Positions 34,233-43,442 of a stretch of DNA of 64,000 nucleotides are shown in pieces (the stretch's first letter is position 1; each line of letters starts with the position of its first letter). The stretch lies in contig NZ_CP082301.1 in the NCBI RefSeq assembly GCF_019880305.1, positions 7,874,001 to 7,938,000 of the forward strand, written 5' to 3'. A program made the translations under genes and the position numbers. This stretch comes from Streptomyces decoyicus (GTDB lineage Bacteria > Actinomycetota > Actinomycetes > Streptomycetales > Streptomycetaceae). Under the pieces are notes generated by a model that was not told where the DNA came from, did not search any database, and worked only from the letters and a program-made list of their open reading frames with translations.

Positions 34233-34569
34233 ACCGGCCGGTGAGCGCGGCGAGCGCGAGCGCGTCCAGAAGAAGGCATACGTGGTCGACGGCGTCCCGC
34301 CCGTCGGGGCCCTCGGCCATCGCTGTGTCGTCGAGCAGCCCGGCGGTGCCGTGCAGCAGCTCCCGCAGCCGCTCGTTCATGTCGGCCGTCGGCTCCGCGT
34401 GCGCCAGGACGGACCGGATCTGCTCGCCGGTGAGCGGCTGACCGGTTTCGAGGAAGCGGTACAACGCCACGGCGGCTCGCCGGTCGGCGTCGTGGGGCTT
34501 CCACAGACCGAGCGCGTGGTGGTCGATGAGCGCGGCCGCCTCGGCTCGGATCTCCTCGGGAACATGCAT
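34231..34569 (-). CDS. Small conserved-looking hypothetical protein
   Basis: This 112-residue soluble, mainly helical, acidic protein begins MHVPEEIRAEAAALIDHHAL and ends ALALAALTGR. I do not recognise the family. Codon-position GC and the balanced amino-acid mix favour a real gene. The start is uncertain: ATG 34569 is chosen where the sequence becomes protein-like, and a GTG two codons upstream is possible. It is convergent with the permease and shares its terminator zone. Confidence 0.6.
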   Translation of the reverse strand: MHVPEEIRAEAAALIDHHALGLWKPHDADRRAAVALYRFLETGQPLTGEQIRSVLAHAEPTADMNERLRELLHGTAGLLDDTAMAEGPDGRDAVDHVCLLLDALALAALTGR

Positions 34570-35017
34570 GCCCACGAACGTCTCATACCGTTGCGCCGGG
34601 CCCGACGACGGTATAGAGGACGCCGGTGCCGTCCCCGGGCCGGCTCGGTCCCTCGGACGAAGCGGCTGACCAGGCATGTTGCGCCGGCGCCGAACTCACC
34701 CGACGGGTAGACACCTGTCAGGCAAGCCGCCGGGCCTGTGGGAAGAGTTACACGAACCATGCGGCCCCTGGGCGATTTGTACCCAGTGCCGTGGCGCGAA
34801 GCGGCCGCCGCGTATGTCCCCTTCGTCAAATACAGTCGCATATGCGTAGCCGTAAAACCTACCCGGGGGTCTTCCCGCCCTCTGGCGCCCGGCCCCGGAT
34901 CACGGGACCATCCTCGGACAGCCCGCGAGGCCGCCCGGCGCAGCGCGGGCCCTGACCGCTGCTGCGCTCCGCATCGCGCGGCTCGCCCACCGTATGCGGG
35001 AGGTGTAGAAAGAGGAC
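34570..35017. other. Divergent intergenic region
   Basis: 448 bases without a supported gene, lying between divergent genes. It includes an AT-richer part at 34825-34860 (AAATACAGTCGCATATGCG) with the palindrome CGCATATGCG that could hold promoter or operator elements. No clear boxes can be assigned. Confidence 0.45.
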
Positions 35018-37747
35018 ATGGCCGGACGCTACGGCCGCCCGCGTTCGGTTCTCAGGATGCGAACTGTCGCAGGTCAGGTCTTTCTCCTGCAGGTGGCGAT
35101 CGTGGTGTTGCTCGTCGCCGCCGCCATTGCGGCGCTTGTGCTGCAATCCAGGGCCGACGGAGACCGCGAAGCCCGCAACAGGTCCGTCGCCGTGGCGGAA
35201 GCGTTCGCCAATGCTCCGGGCATCGAGACGGCGCTGAAGAGCGCCGATCCGACCTTGGTGCTCCAGCCGCGGACAGAGGCCGCGCGCAAGAGCTCCGAGG
35301 TCGACTTCATCGTCGTGATGAACACCCAGGGCATCCGCTACACCCACCCGATCCCCAACCGGATTGGCAAGAAGTTCGTCGGCACCCTGCAACCGGCACT
35401 GTCCGGCCACGTGGTCACCGAGAAGATCACCGGCACCATCGGTCCCCTCGTCCAGGCCGTGGTGCCGGTCTACGGCCACAGCGGCAAGGACAACGGCAAG
35501 GTCATCGGCCTCGTCTCGGCCGGTATCACCGTCAACCGGGTGAGCGGCGTCGTCGACGACCAGTTCCCGCTGCTGTTCGGCGCCGCCGCGGGCATCCTCC
35601 TCCTGACCACCGGCGGTACGGCGCTGGTGAGCCGGCGCCTGCGGCGCCAGACCCACGGTCTCGGCCCCGCCGAGATGACCCGGATGTATGAGCACCACGA
35701 CGCGGTGCTGCACGCGGTGCGCGAAGGCGTGATCATCGTGGGCGGCGACGGCTGTCTGCTGCTCGCCAACGACGAGGCGCGCCGGCTGCTCGACCTGCCG
35801 TCGGACGTCGAGGGGCGCCCGGTCGCCGATCTCGGACTCGACCCCGCCACCGGCCGTCTGCTGGCCTCCGGCCGGGTCGTCACCGACGAGGTCCACCCGG
35901 TCGGCGAACGGCTGCTGGCCATCAACCAGCGCTCCACGGACCAGGCCGGCGGGCCGCCCGGCAGCGTCACGACGCTACGGGACACCACCGAGTTGCGGGC
36001 GCTCACCGGCCGCGCCGATGTGGCCCGCGGCCGCCTGAAGCTGCTCTACGACGCCGGCACGGAGATCGGCACCACTCTCGACGTGGTGCGCACCTGCGAG
36101 GAACTCGCGGAGTTCGGCTCCACCCGGTTCGCCGATATCGTCACCGTCGACCTGGCCGAGGACGTGCTGATCGGCGAGGAGCCGACGGCTCCCACCGGCG
36201 CGGCCATCGAGATGCGGCGGACGGCCACCAGCGGCGCCCCGGCGGACAGCGGCCTCTACCCCGTCGGCAAGCTGATCCGCTTCGAGCCGGCCACCACCCT
36301 CGGCGCCAGCCTCACCAGCGGCAAAGCGGCCCTCGAAGCGGATCTGGCGGCGTTCTCCGGCTGGCATCTCCAGAGTCCCGGCCGGGCCAGGAAGATCGTC
36401 GCGCACGGCATCCATTCGAGGATCGCGGTGCCGCTGAGCGCCCGTGGCGTCATCCTCGGCGTGGTGATCTTCTGGCGCTCGGACAAACCGGAGCCGTTCG
36501 AGGACGAGGAACTCTCCCTCGCCGAGGAACTGGCCGCCCGCGCCGCGGTGAGCATCGACAATGCCCGCCGCTACACCCGCGAGCACACCATGGCCGTCAC
36601 CCTGCAACGCAGTCTGCTGCCGCGCGGGCTGCCGGAGCAGAACGCCGTCGAGGCCGCCTACCGCTATCTGCCCGCACAGGCCGGGCGCGGCGGGCTCGGC
36701 GGCGTCGGCGGCGACTGGTTCGACATCATCCCGCTGCCCGGTGCCCGGGTGGCGCTCGTCGTCGGCGATGTCGTGGGGCACGGACTGCACGCCGCGGCCA
36801 CCATGGGCCGGCTGCGCACCGCCGTTCACAACTTCGCCACCCTGGACCTGCCGCCCGACGAGATCCTCTGGCACCTCGACGAACTCGTCACCCGTATCGA
36901 CCAGGACGAGGGCGCCGAGGAAGCCGAGGGTTCGGTCACCGGAGCCACCTGCCTCTATGCGATCTATGACCCGGCGTCCGGGAAATGCACCATGGCGCGC
37001 GCCGGGCACGTCCAGCCCATGCTGCTGCTGCCGGACGGCACTGCCGAGACCGTCGATGTGCCCGGCGGCCCGCCCCTCGGGCTCGGCGGGCTGCCCTTCG
37101 AGACCTGGCAGCGGCAACTGCCCGAGGAGACCCGGCTGGTGCTCTTCACCGACGGGCTCGTCGAGGACCGGGACCGGGATCTCGACGAGGGCATCGGGCT
37201 GCTGAGCCACACGCTGGCCGAGCACTCCGGCCGGACGCCGGAGGAGACCTGCGAGGCCGTGCTCGACGCGCTGCTGCCCGAGCGCCCCAGTGATGACATT
37301 GCGCTGCTGGTGGCCCGCACCCGGGTGCTGGACACCGCGCATGTCTCCGACTGGGAGGTGCCGCCCGACCCCTCGGCCGTGGCCCAGATACGGGCCGCCT
37401 CGGTCCGCAAGCTGATCGAATGGGGCCTGGCGGAGGAGGCGTTCACCGCCGAGCTGATCCTCAGCGAGCTGGTCACCAACTCCATCCGGTACGCCTCCGG
37501 CCCGATCCGCGTGCGGCTGATCCGCGACACCTCCCTGATCTGCGAGGTCTCCGACAGCAGCAGCACCTCGCCGCATCTGCGGCAGGCCGCCACCACGGAC
37601 GAGGGCGGCCGCGGCCTCTTCCTGGTTGCCCAACTGGCCGAACGCTGGGGGACCCGCTACACCACCAGCGGCAAGGTGATCTGGACGGAGCAGGCGCTCA
37701 CCGGCATCGACGTGGTCGGGGTGGAGGACGACGACGAGGATGCTTGA
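35018..37747 (+). CDS. Membrane sensor phosphatase/kinase: Cache-PAS-GAF-PP2C-HATPase
   Basis: This 909-residue multi-domain regulator has TM1 at ~19-43 and an extracytoplasmic Cache-like sensor at ~45-180 (VDFIVVMNTQGIRYTHPIPN, as in CitA/DcuS). TM2 is at ~185-205. Then come PAS (~215-320), GAF (~335-525), a PP2C domain (~530-770; GGDWFDI, GDVVGHG, LFTDGLVED, SDDIALLVA) and a C-terminal HATPase of the anti-sigma type (~780-895; ELILSELVTNSIRYA, GGRGLFLVAQLAERWG). Having both phosphatase and anti-sigma kinase-like modules in one chain lets it act on both sides of a partner-switching system. Confidence 0.94.
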   Translation: MAGRYGRPRSVLRMRTVAGQVFLLQVAIVVLLVAAAIAALVLQSRADGDREARNRSVAVAEAFANAPGIETALKSADPTLVLQPRTEAARKSSEVDFIVVMNTQGIRYTHPIPNRIGKKFVGTLQPALSGHVVTEKITGTIGPLVQAVVPVYGHSGKDNGKVIGLVSAGITVNRVSGVVDDQFPLLFGAAAGILLLTTGGTALVSRRLRRQTHGLGPAEMTRMYEHHDAVLHAVREGVIIVGGDGCLLLANDEARRLLDLPSDVEGRPVADLGLDPATGRLLASGRVVTDEVHPVGERLLAINQRSTDQAGGPPGSVTTLRDTTELRALTGRADVARGRLKLLYDAGTEIGTTLDVVRTCEELAEFGSTRFADIVTVDLAEDVLIGEEPTAPTGAAIEMRRTATSGAPADSGLYPVGKLIRFEPATTLGASLTSGKAALEADLAAFSGWHLQSPGRARKIVAHGIHSRIAVPLSARGVILGVVIFWRSDKPEPFEDEELSLAEELAARAAVSIDNARRYTREHTMAVTLQRSLLPRGLPEQNAVEAAYRYLPAQAGRGGLGGVGGDWFDIIPLPGARVALVVGDVVGHGLHAAATMGRLRTAVHNFATLDLPPDEILWHLDELVTRIDQDEGAEEAEGSVTGATCLYAIYDPASGKCTMARAGHVQPMLLLPDGTAETVDVPGGPPLGLGGLPFETWQRQLPEETRLVLFTDGLVEDRDRDLDEGIGLLSHTLAEHSGRTPEETCEAVLDALLPERPSDDIALLVARTRVLDTAHVSDWEVPPDPSAVAQIRAASVRKLIEWGLAEEAFTAELILSELVTNSIRYASGPIRVRLIRDTSLICEVSDSSSTSPHLRQAATTDEGGRGLFLVAQLAERWGTRYTTSGKVIWTEQALTGIDVVGVEDDDEDA

Positions 37748-37796
37748 GCTGAGGGACGGATGAGTCCGGGGGCCCCGAGCGCATGAGGAGGCTGTG

Positions 37797-38189
37797 ATGG
37801 ATTACCCGCTGCTCAATGCATTCTGGACCATGTGCCTGATCTTCTTGTGGGTCCTGTGGCTGATCCTGCTGTTCCGGATCATCGGCGACATCTTCCGCAG
37901 CCGGGACCTCAACAACTGGGCCAAGACGGGGTGGCTGATCCTGGTGCTCGTGCTGCCCTTCCTGGGCGTCTTCATCTATGTGATCGCGCGCGGCCACGGG
38001 ATGAGTGAACGGGAGGTCGCCCAGGCCGAGCGGCAGCAGAAGCAGCTTCATGCCTACCTCCGGGACACCGTGGCGACCGGGGAGGGGACGAACCATGCGG
38101 ATTCCCTGGCGAAGCTCGCCGACCTGAAGAACCAAGGCGACATCACGGAAGAGGAGTTCCAGAAGGCCAAGGCGAAGATCCTCGCCTGA
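37797..38189 (+). CDS. PLDc_N/SHOCT-domain small membrane protein
   Basis: This 130-residue protein has two transmembrane helices at ~8-28 and ~42-62 with a PLD-nuclease-N-like motif (NNWAKTGWLILVLVLPFLGVFIY). A C-terminal SHOCT motif (SLAKLADLKNQGDITEEEF) follows a helical linker. SHOCT segments mediate oligomerisation in many bacterial membrane proteins. ATG 37797 is chosen because AGGAGG (37786-37791) is 5 nt away; the GTG at 37794 is too close. It follows the sensor gene by 49 bases and may be co-transcribed. Confidence 0.88.
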   Translation: MDYPLLNAFWTMCLIFLWVLWLILLFRIIGDIFRSRDLNNWAKTGWLILVLVLPFLGVFIYVIARGHGMSEREVAQAERQQKQLHAYLRDTVATGEGTNHADSLAKLADLKNQGDITEEEFQKAKAKILA

Positions 38190-38245
38190 CCGCGGACACT
38201 GTGACGCGGTCACCCCCGCCGCTGTCGCCTCGACTGCTAACCTCG

Positions 38246-38266
38246 AATTGCGCGGAACGCGCAACT
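38246..38266. promoter_or_regulatory. Operator copy 1 for DeoR-type regulator
   Basis: AATTGCG-N7-CGCAACT lies 60 bases before the deoR-type gene. It matches the second site at 39166-39186 in arms and spacing, with one arm imperfect. Autoregulation is likely. Confidence 0.72.
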
Positions 38267-38326
38267 TGAGGGGCGCCCCTGAACGGTGTTTCGGGCGGAC
38301 GACGGCAGACAGAGGCGGGCAGTGAA

Positions 38327-39157
38327 GTGACCACTGGGGAACGCTCGGCCACCCGGCGCCGACGGGAGCGGATGGTGGAACTGCTCGGCGCCGGCGACAT
38401 CAGCGTGCACGATCTCGCCGCCGAGTTCGATGTGTCGCTGTCCACCGTCCGCCGCGACCTGGCGACGCTGGCCGCGCTCGGCCGGATCACCCGTACCTAC
38501 GGCGGCGCGGTCGACCACCGCGCGGTGGAACGCTCCTGGCACGACAAGGAACACGAGCAGCCGGGCGAGAAGGACGCCATCGCCCGCACCGCCGCCGCGC
38601 TGGTGCGCAGCGGTGACGTCGTCCTTCTCGACGCGGGCAGCACCGTCGCCCGGGTGGCACACGAGCTGCGGGACCGCAGCGACCTCACCGTCGTCACCAA
38701 CGGCCTGTCCACGCTCGTCGAATTGGCGGACGCGGAGGTGGAGGTCGTGGTGCTCGGCGGCCGGCTGCGGCGCCCCAACGAGTCGCTGTTGGGCACCCGG
38801 ACCGAACAGGCGCTGCGCCGGCTCACCCCGGACATCGCCTTCCTCGGCGTCGACGGCCTCGACCCCCGCCGCGGCATCAACTGCCCCGACCCCGAACAGG
38901 CCGCGCTGAAGGAGACGATGGCCGGGTGTGCCCGTGCCGCCTGGGTGCTCGCCGACCACTCCAAGCTCGGCGGGGGAGGGGGCTTCCCCTACTGGGCGGC
39001 GATGCCGGCCGGCACGGGCCTGATCTCCGGCGGTGACGAGCCGGAGGTGGCCGCGTTCACGGCGGCGGGGTGGTCGGTGCGCATCGCCGCGGACGGGCCC
39101 AGGCGCCCGTCGAGACCGCCTGAGTGCACACCTCTTGACAGCCCGTTCGCCGAGTAG
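38327..39157 (+). CDS. DeoR-family transcriptional regulator
   Basis: This 276-residue repressor has a helix-turn-helix at ~8-58 (RRRERMVELLGAGDISVHDL, then SLSTVRRDLATL) and a DeoR sugar-phosphate sensor domain with VVLLDAGSTV, VVTNGLSTL and FLGVDGLD motifs. It starts at GTG 38327. It heads an operon for four-carbon sugar-acid catabolism, so the effector is probably a phosphorylated acid from that pathway. Two matching operators, one before this gene and one before the kinase gene, support auto- and cross-control. Confidence 0.92.
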   Translation: MTTGERSATRRRRERMVELLGAGDISVHDLAAEFDVSLSTVRRDLATLAALGRITRTYGGAVDHRAVERSWHDKEHEQPGEKDAIARTAAALVRSGDVVLLDAGSTVARVAHELRDRSDLTVVTNGLSTLVELADAEVEVVVLGGRLRRPNESLLGTRTEQALRRLTPDIAFLGVDGLDPRRGINCPDPEQAALKETMAGCARAAWVLADHSKLGGGGGFPYWAAMPAGTGLISGGDEPEVAAFTAAGWSVRIAADGPRRPSRPPECTPLDSPFAE

Positions 39158-39186
39158 CCACTCTGAATTGCGTGAACCGCGCAATT
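39135..39186 (+). promoter_or_regulatory. Promoter and operator copy 2 before dtnK
   Basis: TTGACA (39135-39140) gives a consensus -35 inside the end of the regulator gene; the -10 is weak (CACTCT about 18 nt on). The dyad AATTGCG-TGAACCG-CGCAATT (39166-39186) follows at the expected transcription start, so bound regulator would block initiation. Confidence 0.68.
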
Positions 39187-39250
39187 AATTATGCGTGGTC
39201 CGGTCACTTCGGGGTCGCAGGCGGCACCGGAGCCGACAGGAGGAGACCTC

Positions 39251-40540
39251 GTGGCCCAGGTGCTCGTCATCGCAGACGACCTCACCGGCAGCAATGCCAC
39301 CGGCGCGCTCTATGCGCGCCTGGGCCTGCGGGCCGTCACCGTCGGCGCGCTCACCCAAGTGGAGCGCTACGCGGACCGGGTGGACGTGCTCGTCGTCAAC
39401 ACCGCCTCGCGGCACTGGTCCCCGGACCGCGCCCACGCGGCCGTCCGGGCCGCCGCCGAAACAGCGGGCGCAGCACCCCTGATCGTCAAGCGGGTCGACA
39501 CCACCCTGCGCGGCAACCCCGGCAGCGAACTCGACGCGGTGGTGGACGTCCTCGCCGCCCGCGAGCCCTCGGCCCGGATCCGGACGCTGGCCGTTCCTGC
39601 CTTCCCCGACGCCGGCCGGAGCACGGTGGGCGGTCTGCACCTCGTCGACGGTGTCCCGCTCACCCGCACGGCCGTGGCCCGCGATCCGTTCGATCCCGTC
39701 CGGCACTCACGGGTCGCGGCCGTGCTCGGCGTACAGAGCCGGCGCAGCACGGGCGAACTCACCCTGGACGTGGTGGAGCGGGGCCCCGACGCGGTGGCCG
39801 CGGCGCTGCGGGCGATCCCGGCCGAGACCGTGGTCTGCGACGCCACCGAGAACGCTCATCTGCGCACGGTCGCGGTGGCCGCCGCCCGCCTCGCCGTCGA
39901 GGACCGCATCCGCTGGGTGGCGCTGGACTCGGGACCGTTCGGCGCGGCCCTCGCCGGTGAGCTGGGCCTGCGGCCCGAAGGCGGCGCACCCGCCCGCATC
40001 CTGGCGGTCGTGGGCAGCGTCACCGACCGCACCCGCACCCAGCTCGCCCGTACGGAAACCGCGCTCGGCGCCCGCTGGGCCGAGCCCGACCCCGCCGCGC
40101 CGGACCCCGGCGCGGTGCTGGCGGAGTTGTGCGCGGCGGCGCGGGAGGGGGCCACGGTGCTCGGCGTCCGGGTGGCCCCCGCCCCGCTGACCACCGCCGG
40201 ATCCGCCCCCGACCCCGGGGCAGCCGAGCGCATCCTCCACGCGCTCGCCGAGATCGCCCGCCGCGCGGTCGTCGAGCTGTGCCCCGGCGGCCTCTACGCC
40301 TCGGGCGGCGATGTGGCCACGGCGGTCACCTCGGCACTGGGCGCCGACGGCTTCGCCATCGAGGCCGAGGTGCTGCCGCTCGCCATCGCCGGGCACCTGG
40401 TGGGCGGCCCCCACGACGGACTGCTCTTCGCCACGAAGGGCGGTCTCATCGGCGGCCCCGACGCCGCCCGCGACTGCCTGGAACACCTGCGCGCGGCCTG
40501 CACCCGGCACACCCTCGGCCCCACCTTGAGCACGACCTGA
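39251..40540 (+). CDS. dtnK: Four-carbon acid sugar kinase (D-threonate kinase-like)
   Basis: This 429-residue kinase of the former DUF1537 family phosphorylates the 4-hydroxyl of a C4 sugar acid. The N-terminal domain begins with the hallmark VIADDLTGSNATGALYA and contains KRVDTTLRGNPGSEL. The C-terminal nucleotide-binding domain has GGDVATAVTSALG and TKGGLIGG. GTG 39251 is chosen because AGGAGGAG (39238-39245) lies just upstream. Neighbouring PdxA2 identifies the D-threonate or D-erythronate branch. The product would be the 4-phosphate, oxidised and decarboxylated by PdxA2 to dihydroxyacetone phosphate. Confidence 0.88.
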   Translation: MAQVLVIADDLTGSNATGALYARLGLRAVTVGALTQVERYADRVDVLVVNTASRHWSPDRAHAAVRAAAETAGAAPLIVKRVDTTLRGNPGSELDAVVDVLAAREPSARIRTLAVPAFPDAGRSTVGGLHLVDGVPLTRTAVARDPFDPVRHSRVAAVLGVQSRRSTGELTLDVVERGPDAVAAALRAIPAETVVCDATENAHLRTVAVAAARLAVEDRIRWVALDSGPFGAALAGELGLRPEGGAPARILAVVGSVTDRTRTQLARTETALGARWAEPDPAAPDPGAVLAELCAAAREGATVLGVRVAPAPLTTAGSAPDPGAAERILHALAEIARRAVVELCPGGLYASGGDVATAVTSALGADGFAIEAEVLPLAIAGHLVGGPHDGLLFATKGGLIGGPDAARDCLEHLRAACTRHTLGPTLSTT

Positions 40541-40565
40541 ACACGGCACCCCGAAAGGCGACCCC

Positions 40566-41657
40566 ATGACCCACCCTCAGCAGGCGACCGACGACCGGAC
40601 GGCCGTCACCGGCCGTCCCGCCTCCGACGGCCCGCTGCCGCTCCTCGCCGTCACCCTCGGCGACCCCGTCGGGATCGGCCCCGAGATCACCGCTCGCACC
40701 CTCGCCGATCCGGCGACCACCGCACTCGGCCGCGGACTCGCCGTCGGCGACGCCGCCGTACTGCGCCGCGCGGTCGCCGTCTGCGGTCTGGACGTCGAGG
40801 TCAACGCCGTCGGCACACCCGGTGAGGCACGCTTCGAGCCCGGCACCATCGATGTGCTCGACCTCGGCATCGCCCCCGCCGACCTCCCCTGGGGCACGGT
40901 CGACGCGGTCGCCGGCCGCTCCGCCGTGGCCGCGATCGAGGCCGCCACCCGCGCCGCGCTGGCCGGCGAGGTCGACGGCGTCGTCACCTCGCCGGTCAAC
41001 AAGGAGGCGATCTGGGCGGCCGGTTCACAGCACCTCGGCCACACCGAGATGCTCGGCGAACTCACCGGCGCCGCGCACTTCGACACCATGTTCGTGGTCC
41101 GCGGCCTCAAGATCTTCTTCACCACCCGCCATCTCGCCCTGCGCAAGGCGCTCGACCAGATCACCGAGGAACGGGTCGCCGCGAGCATCCGTCACGCCGC
41201 CACCGCACTGCGCGTCTTCGGCCATGACGAGCCCCGGCTCGCCGTCGCCGCGATCAATCCGCACGGCGGCGAGGGCGGCCACTTCGGCGACGAGGAGATC
41301 ACCGTCCTGCGCCCGGCGGTGGAGAAGGCGGCCGCCGAAGGCCTCGGGGTCGTGGGACCGATCCCCGCCGACTCGGTCTTCCACCAGGGCCTCGAAGGCC
41401 GCTTCGACGGAGTGCTGTCGCACTTCCACGACCAGGGCCATATCCCCGCCAAGACCGTCGACTTCGACGGCACCGTGTCCGTCACCGTGGGCCTGCCGAT
41501 CCTGCGCACCTCCGTCGACCACGGCACCGCGTTCGACATCGCCGGCAGCGGCCGGGCCTCGCACGGCACGATGGCCGCGGCCTTCCGGGCCGCCGCCGGC
41601 TTCAGCCGCTTCACCGACCGGATCCGGGCCGCGTACGGAACGGCGGCCGCCCGGTGA
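40566..41657 (+). CDS. pdxA2: PdxA-family 4-phospho-D-threonate dehydrogenase
   Basis: This 363-residue metal-dependent NAD oxidoreductase has the family motifs GDPVGIGPEIT (N-terminus), SPVNKEAIW, GHTEMLGELTG and HDQGHIPAKT, with metal-binding His residues. Classical PdxA makes pyridoxal phosphate, but actinobacteria use another route for that vitamin, and the kinase partner argues for the PdxA2 role. It starts 25 bases after dtnK and overlaps the permease gene by 4 bp. Confidence 0.9.
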   Translation: MTHPQQATDDRTAVTGRPASDGPLPLLAVTLGDPVGIGPEITARTLADPATTALGRGLAVGDAAVLRRAVAVCGLDVEVNAVGTPGEARFEPGTIDVLDLGIAPADLPWGTVDAVAGRSAVAAIEAATRAALAGEVDGVVTSPVNKEAIWAAGSQHLGHTEMLGELTGAAHFDTMFVVRGLKIFFTTRHLALRKALDQITEERVAASIRHAATALRVFGHDEPRLAVAAINPHGGEGGHFGDEEITVLRPAVEKAAAEGLGVVGPIPADSVFHQGLEGRFDGVLSHFHDQGHIPAKTVDFDGTVSVTVGLPILRTSVDHGTAFDIAGSGRASHGTMAAAFRAAAGFSRFTDRIRAAYGTAAAR

Positions 41658-42985
41658 CGGACGCCAATCCGCAGTCGAATCCGCAGTCGATCCCGCAGAC
41701 GTCGCCTGCGCCCCCCGCCAGGCGCTGGATGTATGTCATCCCGGTCGCCGCGATCATGTACATGCTGGCGTACCTCGACCGGAACAATGTCTCCGTCATC
41801 CTCCCGTACATGCACGGCGATCTGGAGCTGTCCAACGCCGACAAGGGGCTGGTCGGCGGCATCTTCTTCGTCGGCTATGTCTTCCTCCAGATCCCGGCCG
41901 CGATCCTCGCCCAGCGCTGGAGCGCCCGGAAGACCGTCCTCATCCTCATGCTGGCGTGGGGCGTGGCCGCGTCGCTGTCCGGTCTCGTACAGACCAAGTC
42001 GCAGTTCTACGTGGCCCGCTTCGTACTCGGCGTCTTCGAGGGCGGCGTCTGGCCCGCCGTCCTCATCCTGCTCGCCTCGTGGTTCCCGCTGCGCGAGCGG
42101 GCCCGTGCCAACGCGCTGTGGATGGCGTGTCTGCCGCTCTCCTCGGTGCTGATGGCGCCGCTGTCGGGGTGGATGCTCGACCACGGGACCTGGCGCTGGG
42201 TACTGGTGATGCAGGGCATCCCGCCCCTGGTGTGGGCGGTGGTCTGGTGGTTCGCGGTCGCCGACCGGCCCGCCCAGGCCCGGTGGATCTCCCGCGCCGA
42301 GGCCGACCATGTGGAGGGCGCGATCGCCGCTGACGAAGCCGCCAAACCGTCGGCGGGCAGCGGTTCGTACCTCGACGCGGTCAAGCAGAAATCGGTCCTC
42401 GTCCTCATCGGCGTCTACTTCTTCTGGATCACCGGCTTCTACGGCTTCAACCTGTGGCTGCCGTCGGTCATCAAGGAGCTGACACATGACGGATCGCCCA
42501 CCGAGGTGGGAGCGCTCACCGCGATCCCGTTCACCGTCGCACTCATCGTGATGATCGCCAACGCCGCCTGGTCCGACCGCACCGGCAGACGGCGCCAAGC
42601 GGTGGCCGTCCCGCTCGTCGTGGGCATCGCCGCGCTGCTGCTGGGGCAGGCGGTGGACGGTGCCCTGCCCCGGATGCTGCTGCTGTGCGTGACGGCCGCC
42701 GCGGTCTATGCGCCGTACGGGCCGTTCTGGGCGATCCCCGGCCAGCTGTTGCGCTTCGAAGTCGTGGCCGTGGCGATGGGGCTGATCAACGCCCTCGGAA
42801 ACCTCGGCGGCTTCGCCGGGCCCTACCTGGTCGGCTGGCTGACCGACGTCACCGGGTCCAGCGTGACCGGCTTCGCGGTGCTGTCCGCCTTCCTCGCCGT
42901 GGCCGTGGCGCTGGTGACACTGGGGCTGCGCCCGAGTGCGCGCCCCGTACCCCAGGTGGCCGGACAGGCGCCGGAGAAGGCCTGA
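41654..42985 (+). CDS. MFS sugar-acid permease (ACS family)
   Basis: This 443-residue, 12-helix transporter of the anion:cation symporter type has the TM1-2 signature MYMLAYLDRNNVSVILPYM and the TM2-3 loop QIPAAILAQRWSARKT. The family imports organic anions such as galactonate, tartrate and threonate. Its 4-bp overlap with pdxA2 makes D-threonate or a related C4 acid the likely substrate. The GTG start is at 41654. Confidence 0.9.
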   Translation: MTDANPQSNPQSIPQTSPAPPARRWMYVIPVAAIMYMLAYLDRNNVSVILPYMHGDLELSNADKGLVGGIFFVGYVFLQIPAAILAQRWSARKTVLILMLAWGVAASLSGLVQTKSQFYVARFVLGVFEGGVWPAVLILLASWFPLRERARANALWMACLPLSSVLMAPLSGWMLDHGTWRWVLVMQGIPPLVWAVVWWFAVADRPAQARWISRAEADHVEGAIAADEAAKPSAGSGSYLDAVKQKSVLVLIGVYFFWITGFYGFNLWLPSVIKELTHDGSPTEVGALTAIPFTVALIVMIANAAWSDRTGRRRQAVAVPLVVGIAALLLGQAVDGALPRMLLLCVTAAAVYAPYGPFWAIPGQLLRFEVVAVAMGLINALGNLGGFAGPYLVGWLTDVTGSSVTGFAVLSAFLAVAVALVTLGLRPSARPVPQVAGQAPEKA

Positions 42986-43442
42986 GCGGGCGCACGGCTG
43001 ACGCGGCATCAACCCAGTGGTGGCGGGCCCGTTTCGGCTCAGCGGCGGTCCCGCCGGCGGTCCCGCCGCGCCCGTGCCCACCCGGCCGACGTCCGGTCAG
43101 GTAAAGGGGCGCGGTTCCGCCGCCGGTCGTCACCTCGAACGGTCGACATCCGTAAGGGAATTCCTGGAAGACGGTCCCGGCGCAGGGAGCGGCGCCCGCT
43201 CCCCCTCGCGTCGGGCCGCCGTACCGACGGTGAACAGGACGATCACGTCTGCGAGTTGGGTGCATGAGGGCTCGGTGGGGGGGCCCGGACGATGCCGCGG
43301 TGGCCGGGCGCACTCTTCTTGTCGGTCCGGCGGACGGTTACTCCGACTCGCGCAATTGGCGAGGAGCAAGGTTTTGGGAGGTTCCGTGAAGGTGATCCCT
43401 GAAAAGGTCGATATACCCCTTTGATCCTCCTGAGGAGCAGAC
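42986..43442. other. Intergenic region, no gene supported
   Basis: The 457 bases carry only compositional open frames. Two direct copies of GCGGTCCCGCC occur near 43045-43070. The last ~100 bases are AT-richer and should hold the promoter of the His-rich protein gene; TCCTGAGGAG is its ribosome binding site. Confidence 0.5.

Noticed and set aside
35018..37747. Reading the Cache-PAS-GAF-PP2C-HATPase protein as a classical histidine kinase
   Set aside because: No phosphoacceptor HisKA helix is seen; the HATPase is of the anti-sigma type after a PP2C domain.
40566..41657. PdxA as a vitamin B6 biosynthesis enzyme
   Set aside because: Operon with a C4 acid kinase and permease, and the general use of the PdxS/PdxT route in actinobacteria, favour the PdxA2 role.
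43017..43424. 135-codon forward frame before the His-rich protein gene
   Set aside because: No ribosome binding site, no recognisable domain, skewed composition; treated as intergenic.
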